Below, piece after piece: positions 1 through 5,141 of a stretch of DNA of 5,141 bases. The notes under the pieces are model-generated. The model did no database searches. It had not been told where the DNA came from and saw nothing but the letters and a program-made list of their open reading frames with translations. Source of the DNA: Beijerinckiaceae bacterium (GTDB lineage Bacteria > Pseudomonadota > Alphaproteobacteria > Rhizobiales > Beijerinckiaceae); assembly GCA_027311205.1 (NCBI GenBank), contig DAICZI010000165.1, positions 1-5,141 on the forward strand, in the 5' to 3' direction. The position numbers were made by a program, and so were the translations under genes. Numbering within the stretch: position 1 is the stretch's first letter; the number at the start of each line of letters is the position of its first letter.

Positions 1-22
1 GATAAAGACCGTCCCAAATTAC

Positions 23-30
23 GAGAGGAA
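23..30 (+). promoter_or_regulatory. Shine-Dalgarno site of the isochorismatase-family gene
   Basis: The purine-rich stretch GAGAGGAA contains GAGG at 25-28, seven bases before the ATG at 36. It is a strong ribosome-binding site and fixes the start of the first gene. Only 35 bases precede the gene, so its promoter is outside the window or cannot be seen. Confidence 0.75.
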
Positions 31-35
31 AATCC

Positions 36-599
36 ATGGCGCTTACCAAGCTGGATCCGAATACCGCCTTGATCATCGTCGACCTGCAGAAGGGCATCGT
101 CAGCCTCCCCGTTATCCACCCGATTGGCGACATCATCGAGCGGTCTCGGGCGCTGGCCGACGCCTTCCGCGAGCGCGAATTGCCGGTGGTGCTGGTCAAC
201 GTCACCGGCGGCGCGCCAGGCCGGACGGAACAGCCTCGTCAAACGGGCTCCCGTCCGGAAGGGTGGGCCGAACTCGCCCCCGAATTGAATCAACAACCGA
301 CTGACATCACGGTGACGAAGCGCACCTGGGGCGCCTTTGCCAGCACGGATCTCGAAGTTCTGTTGAAAGCGCGGGACGTCACCCAGGTGGTGATCGTGGG
401 CGTTGCGACGGGAACCGGCGTCGAGGCGACAGCGCGCCAGGCCTATGAGGCTGGATTCAATGTCACTTTGGCCATCGACGCCATGACCGACATGCGCCCC
501 GAAGCTCATGACTACAGCATCAGGAACGTCTTCCCCCGGCTCGGCGAGACTGGCACGACGCAGCAGATTATCGGCCTCCTCCCCGCAAGGCGCGCGTAA
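36..599 (+). CDS. Isochorismatase-family (cysteine hydrolase-like) protein, 187 aa, lacking the catalytic Cys
   Basis: This is a soluble, probably cytoplasmic enzyme of the isochorismatase-like alpha/beta hydrolase superfamily, of full family length. The family Asp is D16 in LIIVDLQKG, the family Lys is K95 in VTKRTWGAF, and the nucleophile-loop motif is GVATGTGVEATAR at residues 122-134, followed by DAMTD (148-152). In amidohydrolase members (nicotinamidase, N-carbamoylsarcosine amidase) the residue just before V-E/x-x-T-A-R is Cys; here it is G128. True isochorismatases such as PhzD also lack this Cys, and a Gly at this position is, to my knowledge, common in a subfamily of uncharacterised homologues. 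The substrate therefore cannot be named and an amidase reaction should not be assumed. The start is set by a good Shine-Dalgarno site. The stop lies one base before the next ATG, so the two genes are very likely co-transcribed and translationally coupled. I am sure of the family and not of the reaction. Confidence 0.9.
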   Translation: MALTKLDPNTALIIVDLQKGIVSLPVIHPIGDIIERSRALADAFRERELPVVLVNVTGGAPGRTEQPRQTGSRPEGWAELAPELNQQPTDITVTKRTWGAFASTDLEVLLKARDVTQVVIVGVATGTGVEATARQAYEAGFNVTLAIDAMTDMRPEAHDYSIRNVFPRLGETGTTQQIIGLLPARRA

Positions 600-600
600 G

Positions 601-930
601 ATGTCCTGGCTCCTTCTCCTTTCCTATTTTCTTGGCGGCGCGTTCCTCGCGAACGCGGTCCCCCATTTCGTTAGCGGCATGATGGGCCGGCCGTTCCAGA
701 GTCCGTTCGCCAAGCCGCCCGGACACGGGCTTTCCTCCTCGAGCGTCAACGTGCTTTGGGGCTTTTTCAACATTGTCGTCGGCTATGTCCTCGTCTTTCG
801 CGTCGGCGAGTTTGACCTGAAGAACACCGGTGACGTCATTGCATGCGGCGCTGGCGTGCTCCTGATCGCGCTGTTTTCTGCCCGGCACTTTGGCCACCAC
901 CACGGCGGCAACCAGCCGGGGTCTCCATGA
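601..930 (+). CDS. Small three-helix membrane protein of unknown function, 109 aa
   Basis: This is a small inner-membrane protein with predicted helices at about residues 2-20, 47-66 and 79-95. The segment after helix 1 (NAVPHFVSGMMGRPFQSPFA, 18-37) and the LSSSSVNVLWGFFN stretch (44-57) look like conserved family signatures; I recall similar hypothetical proteins but no function. The C-terminus is short, hydrophilic and His-rich (RHFGHHHGG), which might bind metal, though this is a guess. I chose ATG 601 rather than an in-frame ATG at 508 because 508 lies deep inside the hydrolase gene and would add a low-complexity, non-hydrophobic leader. The helix begins directly after M1 at 601, and a weak AAGG (587-590) sits ten bases upstream. 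The gene is one base downstream of the hydrolase and overlaps the MFS fragment by ATGA, so it is the middle gene of an operon. Confidence 0.8.
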   Translation: MSWLLLLSYFLGGAFLANAVPHFVSGMMGRPFQSPFAKPPGHGLSSSSVNVLWGFFNIVVGYVLVFRVGEFDLKNTGDVIACGAGVLLIALFSARHFGHHHGGNQPGSP

Positions 931-1064
931 GGGCACCTTTTGCGGGCGTTTTTCGGTCGCTGCGAGGTTTTGACTATCAAGTCCGGGTCATCGGTGCCTT
1001 CGTCTCCAATGTCGGCACCTGGATGCAGCGGACGGCCCGGAGCGGATGGCGGCGAAAGCCGTGA
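927..1064 (+). pseudogene. Truncated 5' end of an MFS transporter gene (EntS/MFS_3-like)
   Basis: The ATG at 927 overlaps the TGA of the membrane-protein gene (ATGA), typical of an operon. The first 37 residues, with FRSLRGFDYQ (9-18) and VIGAFVSNVGTWMQRTA (21-37), match the N-terminus and first transmembrane helix of the MFS_3/enterobactin-exporter-like major facilitator family. Family members run to about 400 residues and usually continue with Q-D-W. Here the match stops at A37 (codon 1035-1037), eight unrelated residues follow, and a TGA ends the frame at 1062-1064. No continuation of the transporter is visible in any frame before the convergent gene begins at 1115. The gene is therefore broken at about 1037-1050 by deletion, insertion or recombination, and the 45-residue product is surely not a working transporter. 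The family call is from memory of the motif and is fairly secure. Confidence 0.75.
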
Positions 1065-1114
1065 TCGTTGCGCAGACCGAGCGATTACACTGGCGTCGGA
1101 GTGCATCTCGCGTA
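1038..1114. other. Junction segment between the broken MFS gene and the convergent STAND gene
   Basis: About 77 bases that match neither the expected continuation of the transporter nor the STAND protein. Short open frames pass through on both strands, but none gives a recognisable protein. I see no convincing terminator hairpin for either converging unit, no clear terminal inverted repeat and no direct repeat that would mark an insertion sequence. It is best described as the recombination junction, plus the 3' flank of the STAND gene. Confidence 0.4.
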
Positions 1115-4100
1115 TTAATGCTGGGCCGACGGGGTAGCAAAATCCTGGGTGATTTCGGCCATCAAAGGATCGCTGAACCCAGCCTTGCGCAGGTCAGCGA
1201 AGCCGCCAAGGACGCTTTTTTCCCATAGTGTGCCGTCACTCAGGGTTTTCTCCCCCCGATGCGCGAGGTAGATTGTTCGCGCTTCAGCGGTGCGGCGCAG
1301 CATCATCAGCGCATCAGCTTGGATTGTCAGCAGCCAAAGCTTTTGCGGTGCCACAGCGATGGCTTCATTTGAAACGGCCAGCGCATCTTGGAAATTGCCG
1401 ACGAGCAGGAAATGATATGCGAGGTGGCCGAGCGCCGTTGCGTAAGCGGCAACATTGTTTTTCGCCTGTGGGGTCGCGTCGCGGGCAAAGGTGGCGAGAT
1501 CTATGGCCAGCCCTGCTTCGAAAGCAGCGCGGGCTTGTTCTGGGTGGGCCAGCTTCTGCAAGGCATTTCCAACCAGATAGTCCGCAACCGACAGGTCACG
1601 CTGCCAGCCCGAATTGCCTGGATCTTTTTTTGAGAGCATGTCGAAAATGTCGCGCTCCGCCTGATAGGCGGCCAGGGCTTTCGGCATGTTATGCTGCTCT
1701 GACCAAATATCGCCCATTCTCTCGTCCGAAACCGCAATATCACGCCGCCAAATTGTATTTTCCGGATCGGATTTTGTCAGAGTCTCCATTATGGCGTGGC
1801 TTGCATCATAGTTGGTCAGGGCCTGTGACAGATGGCCCGTTGCCAGCGCAATGTCGGCGATATTGATGTCAGAGACGGACAGGTCGCGCTGCAGGCCGGT
1901 GTTGCTGGAATCGGATTTTGCGAGTTGCGCCTTGATGGTTCGCGCGTCTTGAAACACGGCCAATGCTTTTGGAAGATCACCATTTGATTTCAGCACGTAC
2001 CCAAGCTTTTCATAGGCCCAGGCAAGATCACGCTGGAAAACGACATTGCCGGGTTGCTCCTTCGCTAGTTTCTGCATCATCACGAGGCTGGCGTTAAAGG
2101 CAGCCAGGGCACCGGGCACGTCGCCTTGCGATTGGCGCAAACTGCCCATTTTTTCATCCGCCCATGCCAGGTCACGCTGCAAATCGGTGTTGCCAGGATG
2201 GGCCGCCACAAGCTTTGCAGCATTGGCGACACTTGCCTGATAGGAGGCGCGTGCCCCCGGCACATCGCCTTCAGCATACTGGACATCCCCCAACCTGATC
2301 AGCTTTTCGGACAGCTCTCGCTGAAAATCGGTATTATGCGGCTGACTTCGTGCTAGTTGCCTGACAATTTCGAGGGACTTGCCAGCGTCTTGCTGTGCGC
2401 CCTTTGTGTCACCCTGCGCAAGCAATGTGATGGCAGCCTCGGAAAGCGCAGCCGCCTGACTGTTTAGCATGCCTGCGCTCGACAGCCCTGATTTGACCAA
2501 TTGGTCGAGCATTTTTAGGGCTGGGTCGAGGATCGCGCCGATGACGTTGACAGACACGCCTTTGACGTCGCGGAATTTTTGAGCGAGTGTGAAGACCACT
2601 GAATTGGCGGTCTGCGTCGCTGCGGTGAGCGCGATCTGCGTCTGCTTGTTGGCAGCAAGCGCCGCATTGCGCTGCTGCCATGCCACCCAGCCAACGCCGC
2701 CCATGCCAATCGCCGCAACCACGGCCGTAGCTGTCAGCAACCGCAGAAAGCGGGTGCGTTTTTGGGCTTCCCTGGCGGCGGCTTTGACGAAGGCCTGCAT
2801 GGCGGCGGGCGCGTCTCTGGCAAAGCGCGCCAGCATCTGTTGCGCACCGCCGAGCAGGGCGGTTGAAATCATCAGGTGGCGGGTTTTGTCGCGCGGGCTG
2901 GCCTGGCTCCAGGCCTCGACCAGCGGCTCCAAAGTGTGGCGGGTGCGGATCAACGGCGCGGCTTGCCGCAGAATATCGGCCGCCTGCGGCCAGATGCGCA
3001 GCAGCGCCTCATGCACCGGGCGTACCTGCGCCACCGCGCCATCGCTTTCGGCTGTCAGCAGGCGGCTCTGGACAAAGGCCTCGACCAGCGCCGTGCGGGC
3101 CGGCTGGCTGGCCTCGAACATCTGGCGGGCCAGCGGCGTGATAATCGGTCTCTGCGCGCCGGTGACCGGATCATTCATCGTGTCGCTGACGAGGCCCGAC
3201 ACCAGCGCAAAGAGCTGAGCGCGGGCTTCGGGCGCAAGATTCGCCATGGCTTCGTTGGCGGTCTGCGTCACCGCCTCATCCATGCCGTGATAATCATCAT
3301 GACGCAGCACGCCATCGCCGCGCGCCGCTGCCGCGCTGTCCAGCCGCGCCAACGTCATTTGCAGCAAGGGCAAAGCGTCGCCGCCTTTGGCATCGGCGAC
3401 CAGACGGGCGGCGAGCGAGCCTTGCACGCCGCCCTCGTAGCGCAGCGGCGGCTCGCAAGCCGCCACCGGGCGGGTGACAATCTCTTCCAGTTCGCTGGCA
3501 TGGGGTGGCACCAGATCAAAGCTCGCCCCAGCTTCACGCAGGGCCAGCAGCGCCGGAATCGCCTGAAACGAGGCATAGGCATCCGAGCGCAGCGCCATCA
3601 CCACATAGGCAAGCCCGCCCTGCACCATGCCATGCAGCAGCGCGGCAAAGCTTGCGGCCACGTCGGGCGTCGCCTCGGAGAACAGCCGCTCGGCCTGATC
3701 CAGCGCCAGCGCCAGCCGTGCCGGACGCGGGGCGGCAAAGTTCATCTGCGCCTGACGCTGCGTGGCGGCCATATGCAGCGCCTGACGCAAAGGCGCCAGC
3801 GCAATGGTGGCATCGCCCGCCAGTTGCCGGGCCAGCACCAGGCCATCGCCAAAGCCGATCTGGCCGAGATAAGCGCCAAGCGCCGCTTCGGTTTGCAGGG
3901 CTTGGGCCAGCGCCTGAAAGGGTTCCGCCCCGGCGCTCATCAGCGCGGGCCGCCAGAGGTCAACTTCCGGGATGATGCCGGGCACAATCATCTGCGGCAG
4001 CAGCGCGGCACGCAGCAGCGAGGATTTGCCCGAGCCGCTGGAGCCGATCAGCAGCAAAAACGGCAAGCGATGATCGCCCCCCGCACCCGCCTCGCGCAGC

Positions 4101-4798
4101 CGCGCCAGCGCCTGCGCCCTTGCGAGATCACGGCCAAAGAACACGCTGGCGCGGTTTTCCTCGAAGGCGGCGAGGCCGGGAAACGGCGAGCCTTGCAGGT
4201 GCCGGTCCCATGTCGGCCCGGCGAGCCTGAAACCCTTGCGCTCCAGCCATTGGCGCAGGCACTCTTCCAGTTGCCGCGCAAAGTCATCACTGGAGGTGAA
4301 CGGCTGGAAAGCCGCAAGAAACCGGCCCTCGCTGTCACGAAACCACGTGTCGAAAAAGGCGACCAACTGCTGCCACTGCGCCTCGCGCTCGCGCCGGTCC
4401 TGCGCATCCAGCCTGATGGCCGGGGCTTCGGGAAAGCGGAAGACATAGACATCGGGCAACTCGCCGCTGCGGCGCTTTTCGATGGCCGAGAGCACCTCAT
4501 AGGCCGAACCACTGGGATAAGGCTCGCCCGAGGGCAGTTTCGGGAAATTGTCAGGCAGCTTCGTGCCCAGCCGCGCCTTGAAAATTGCGATGACAAGATC
4601 GCAATCGGCGGATTGCGGGATCTGATCCTGAAACGTCTTGTCAGCGGTATAATAGGCCGCTTCCCAAAACACCGGCTTGATCATCATGCGCCCGGCAAAC
4701 TCGCCGTTCAGCCGCTCGATGACCTGATCAACCCGCAGCCGCTCCTCCGGCACATCGCCGGGGGAGGATACAAACAGCCTGAAGTGCGTTTCCGCCAT
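1115..4798 (-). CDS. DUF4062 - nSTAND1 NTPase - transmembrane helix - TPR repeat protein, 1227 aa
   Basis: This is a STAND-type signalling ATPase, in which nucleotide-driven oligomerisation normally links a C-terminal repeat sensor to an N-terminal domain. Residues 5-190 are a DUF4062-type domain: FRLFVSSPGDVPEERL at 6-21, CDLVIAIFKARLG at 66-78, and SGSAYEVLSAI at 96-106. The nSTAND1 NTPase follows: PFPGLAAFEE (205-214), FFGRD (220-224), Walker A GSSGSGKSS (252-260, with K258), Walker B LALALDQAERLF (362-373, with D367), and the sensor-like MALRSDAY (401-408). A winged-helix-like region reaches VHEALLRIWP (595-604). After a basic stretch (KRTRFLR, 680-686), one transmembrane helix spans about 687-707. 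Seven repeats of 48 residues (774-1109) and a tail follow. I chose ATG 4798 over the in-frame TTG at 4825 because DUF4062 starts right after it and the TTG has no Shine-Dalgarno site. All key NTPase motifs are intact. A defence role (Avs/NLR-like) is inferred from architecture only, and DUF4062 has no proven activity that I can cite. GC is near 70-75% in the sampled NTPase half and about 50% in the sampled repeat half. Confidence 0.88.
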   Translation of the reverse strand: MAETHFRLFVSSPGDVPEERLRVDQVIERLNGEFAGRMMIKPVFWEAAYYTADKTFQDQIPQSADCDLVIAIFKARLGTKLPDNFPKLPSGEPYPSGSAYEVLSAIEKRRSGELPDVYVFRFPEAPAIRLDAQDRREREAQWQQLVAFFDTWFRDSEGRFLAAFQPFTSSDDFARQLEECLRQWLERKGFRLAGPTWDRHLQGSPFPGLAAFEENRASVFFGRDLARAQALARLREAGAGGDHRLPFLLLIGSSGSGKSSLLRAALLPQMIVPGIIPEVDLWRPALMSAGAEPFQALAQALQTEAALGAYLGQIGFGDGLVLARQLAGDATIALAPLRQALHMAATQRQAQMNFAAPRPARLALALDQAERLFSEATPDVAASFAALLHGMVQGGLAYVVMALRSDAYASFQAIPALLALREAGASFDLVPPHASELEEIVTRPVAACEPPLRYEGGVQGSLAARLVADAKGGDALPLLQMTLARLDSAAAARGDGVLRHDDYHGMDEAVTQTANEAMANLAPEARAQLFALVSGLVSDTMNDPVTGAQRPIITPLARQMFEASQPARTALVEAFVQSRLLTAESDGAVAQVRPVHEALLRIWPQAADILRQAAPLIRTRHTLEPLVEAWSQASPRDKTRHLMISTALLGGAQQMLARFARDAPAAMQAFVKAAAREAQKRTRFLRLLTATAVVAAIGMGGVGWVAWQQRNAALAANKQTQIALTAATQTANSVVFTLAQKFRDVKGVSVNVIGAILDPALKMLDQLVKSGLSSAGMLNSQAAALSEAAITLLAQGDTKGAQQDAGKSLEIVRQLARSQPHNTDFQRELSEKLIRLGDVQYAEGDVPGARASYQASVANAAKLVAAHPGNTDLQRDLAWADEKMGSLRQSQGDVPGALAAFNASLVMMQKLAKEQPGNVVFQRDLAWAYEKLGYVLKSNGDLPKALAVFQDARTIKAQLAKSDSSNTGLQRDLSVSDINIADIALATGHLSQALTNYDASHAIMETLTKSDPENTIWRRDIAVSDERMGDIWSEQHNMPKALAAYQAERDIFDMLSKKDPGNSGWQRDLSVADYLVGNALQKLAHPEQARAAFEAGLAIDLATFARDATPQAKNNVAAYATALGHLAYHFLLVGNFQDALAVSNEAIAVAPQKLWLLTIQADALMMLRRTAEARTIYLAHRGEKTLSDGTLWEKSVLGGFADLRKAGFSDPLMAEITQDFATPSAQH
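1472..2479 (-). repeat. Seven tandem 144-bp units encoding 48-residue TPR-like repeats
   Basis: Within the STAND gene, residues 774-1109 form seven units of exactly 48 residues with no insertions or deletions. The N-x-x-x-QR-D/E-L anchor falls at N822, N870, N918, N966, N1014 and N1062. The small-residue turn (GD-x-P-x-A type) falls at G796, G844, G892, G940, G988, H1036 and A1084. Each unit holds two helices, the second ending in a K-S-D-P or A-x-x-P-G-N turn, as in a TPR-like hairpin, but it is longer than the canonical 34 residues. At DNA level the units are diverged, recognisable on the plus strand by the recurring TCACGCTG-like core. This is an old, selected protein repeat and not a recent DNA expansion. 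The role is presumably ligand sensing or protein binding. Confidence 0.85.
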
Positions 4799-4803
4799 GC
4801 CAG

Positions 4804-4807
4804 CCCC
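4804..4807 (-). promoter_or_regulatory. Weak Shine-Dalgarno candidate of the STAND gene
   Basis: On the minus strand GGGG lies five bases before the ATG at 4798. It is a poor but possible ribosome-binding site and supports ATG 4798 over the TTG at 4825, whose upstream sequence has no purine-rich core. Confidence 0.35.
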
Positions 4808-4906
4808 GTGCAGGTTCGAGCGCAATAATCAATCATGAGTCAACTTTAGCTGCAAGCAGCGCGCGCCGCGAGGGCAAACCGGCCAACTTACAAGACCTGG
4901 CCGCCG

Positions 4907-4960
4907 GGGTGCGATATCACGGATGATTTCATCAATCAGGGATCCGGCGAACCCGGCATT
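4907..4960 (-). pseudogene. Fossil of a STAND-protein C-terminal tail in the intergenic gap
   Basis: Read on the minus strand, this stretch gives NAGFAGSLIDEIIRDIAP. It lines up without gaps with the C-terminal tail of the large STAND protein, KAGFSDPLMAEITQDFATP (residues 1205-1223). A, G, F, L, E, I, D and A are identical, with M/I and F/I conservative. At DNA level, 4925-4961 and 1151-1187 agree at 25 of 37 positions in the same codon register, with GATTTC and GAACCC kept in both. No start codon or full domain goes with it, and it is out of frame with the partial gene ending at 4975. I read it as a leftover from a duplicated or deleted STAND/TPR gene. The match is short, so chance is not fully excluded. 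Confidence 0.45.
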
Positions 4961-4974
4961 GTCTGGGGCGCAGG

Positions 4975-5141
4975 CTATTTTCCAAACCCGGCAAGTAGCC
5001 TGTCGATCAAGGCAAGATCACTTTTGTAAACCGCCACATCGGGATGCGCGGCGGCCAATGGCGCGATGATCGCGCGACCGGCAGTCAAGGCAGCGCGAGC
5101 TTTGCCGGTGTCAGGCGGGGTTTGGGTGAGATAGACCAAAG
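4975..5141 (-). CDS. C-terminal fragment of a second TPR-repeat protein, cut by the window edge
   Basis: On the minus strand an open frame enters from the right edge at 5139 and ends at TAG (4975-4977), giving the last 54 residues of a protein. The segment ARAALTAGRAII...LAAAHP...DLALID matches one unit of the 48-residue repeat in the neighbouring STAND protein. Unit residues ARASYQASV...LVAAHP...DLAWAD have the same spacing: 20 residues from ARA to HP, then 15 to the D of DLAxxD. The product is thus very likely another TPR-repeat protein, and possibly a second STAND ATPase, but its N-terminal domains are out of view. It lies 176 bases upstream of the STAND start in the same orientation, so co-transcription is possible. 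It ends a few residues after the repeat (LLAGFGK) and lacks the long tail of its neighbour. Confidence 0.7.
   Translation of the reverse strand, partial: LVYLTQTPPDTGKARAALTAGRAIIAPLAAAHPDVAVYKSDLALIDRLLAGFGK

Larger units (their letters stand above)
4799..4974 (-). other. Intergenic gap between the two repeat-protein genes
   Basis: These 176 bases hold the tail fossil (4907-4960) and the presumed leader of the STAND gene. The proximal part (4826-4850) is AT-richer than its surroundings and carries TTGACT on the minus strand (4838-4843), but there is no convincing -10 element at the right distance. A small palindrome, GATGATTTCATC (4922-4933), has too short a loop to be a credible terminator. 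I see neither a clear promoter nor a clear terminator, which leaves it open whether the STAND gene has its own transcript. Confidence 0.4.

Noticed and set aside
508..600. A possible upstream start for the small membrane protein
   Set aside because: It would overlap the hydrolase gene by over 90 bases and add a Ser/Arg-rich leader without similarity to anything. ATG 601 begins directly at the hydrophobic helix.
783..1106. A 107-codon minus-strand open frame across the operon and junction
   Set aside because: It runs opposite the membrane-protein gene and the MFS start, both of which have coherent protein features, and shows no family motif of its own.
1046..1228. A small plus-strand gene starting at the junction
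   Set aside because: It has no family similarity and runs into the antisense of the STAND C-terminus. There is no Shine-Dalgarno site with support for it.
1228..1866. A 212-codon plus-strand open frame opposite the repeat region
   Set aside because: It is antisense to the periodic TPR units, has an irregular composition and no domain. The periodicity fits only the minus-strand frame.
1472..2479. CRISPR-like or mobile-element repeat, because of the regular 144-bp spacing
   Set aside because: The period is a multiple of three, the similarity is at protein level, and the units are coding and diverged. It is a protein repeat array.
4799..4825. TTG start extending the STAND protein by nine residues
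   Set aside because: There is no Shine-Dalgarno site before the TTG, and the DUF4062 domain begins just after the ATG at 4798.
2876..4828. A 650-codon plus-strand open frame opposite the STAND gene
   Set aside because: It lies antisense to a gene with clear NTPase motifs in a region of 70-75% GC, where stop codons are rare. Its translation is rich in R, Q, G and H with no recognisable domain, so it is a shadow.
4815..4843. TTGACT as a -35 promoter element for the STAND gene
   Set aside because: The hexamer expected 17 bases on reads CTCGAA, which is not a -10 box. GATTAT lies too close. The evidence is too weak to annotate a promoter.
4922..4933. Palindrome GATGATTTCATC as a terminator for the upstream gene
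   Set aside because: The stem is four to five base pairs with a tiny loop, low GC and no T-run, so it is not a credible intrinsic terminator.

Overview
The window looks like accessory DNA from a GC-rich Pseudomonadota, most likely an alphaproteobacterium. This rests on general GC richness, proteobacterial-style coding, and a 48-residue TPR-like repeat with a Q-R-D-L signature that I associate with STAND proteins of Rhizobiales and related groups. That is inference, because there is no rRNA or other taxonomic marker here.

Left part (1-1064, plus strand): a tight three-gene operon. It starts with an isochorismatase-family hydrolase (36-599), which has Gly where the family's catalytic Cys normally sits. 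One base later comes a 109-residue three-helix membrane protein (601-930). It overlaps by ATGA with the first 37 or so recognisable codons of an MFS transporter (927-1064). The transporter is cut off abruptly near 1037, so the operon is broken here. Positions 1038-1114 are unassigned DNA at the junction.

Centre (1115-4798, minus strand, converging on the operon): one very large gene encoding a 1227-residue multidomain protein. In order it has an N-terminal DUF4062 domain, an nSTAND1-type STAND NTPase with Walker A and B, a winged-helix-like region, one transmembrane helix, and seven TPR-like repeats of exactly 48 residues, then a C-terminal tail. This is the organisation of a signal-transducing STAND switch: putative effector or adaptor, ATPase, repeat sensor. 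It resembles the architecture of bacterial antiviral STAND (Avs) and NLR-like proteins, although a defence role is not shown by the sequence.

Right part (4799-5141, minus strand): at the edge is the C-terminus of a second gene (4975-5141), which the window cuts. Its last 54 residues match the same 48-residue repeat, so it is probably another repeat-sensor protein just upstream in the same orientation. Between the two genes, 4907-4960 holds a short fossil that matches the C-terminal tail of the big STAND protein in the same codon register. This suggests that the locus grew, and partly decayed, through tandem duplication. The overall picture is a STAND/TPR island next to, and possibly inserted into, a metabolic or transport operon.
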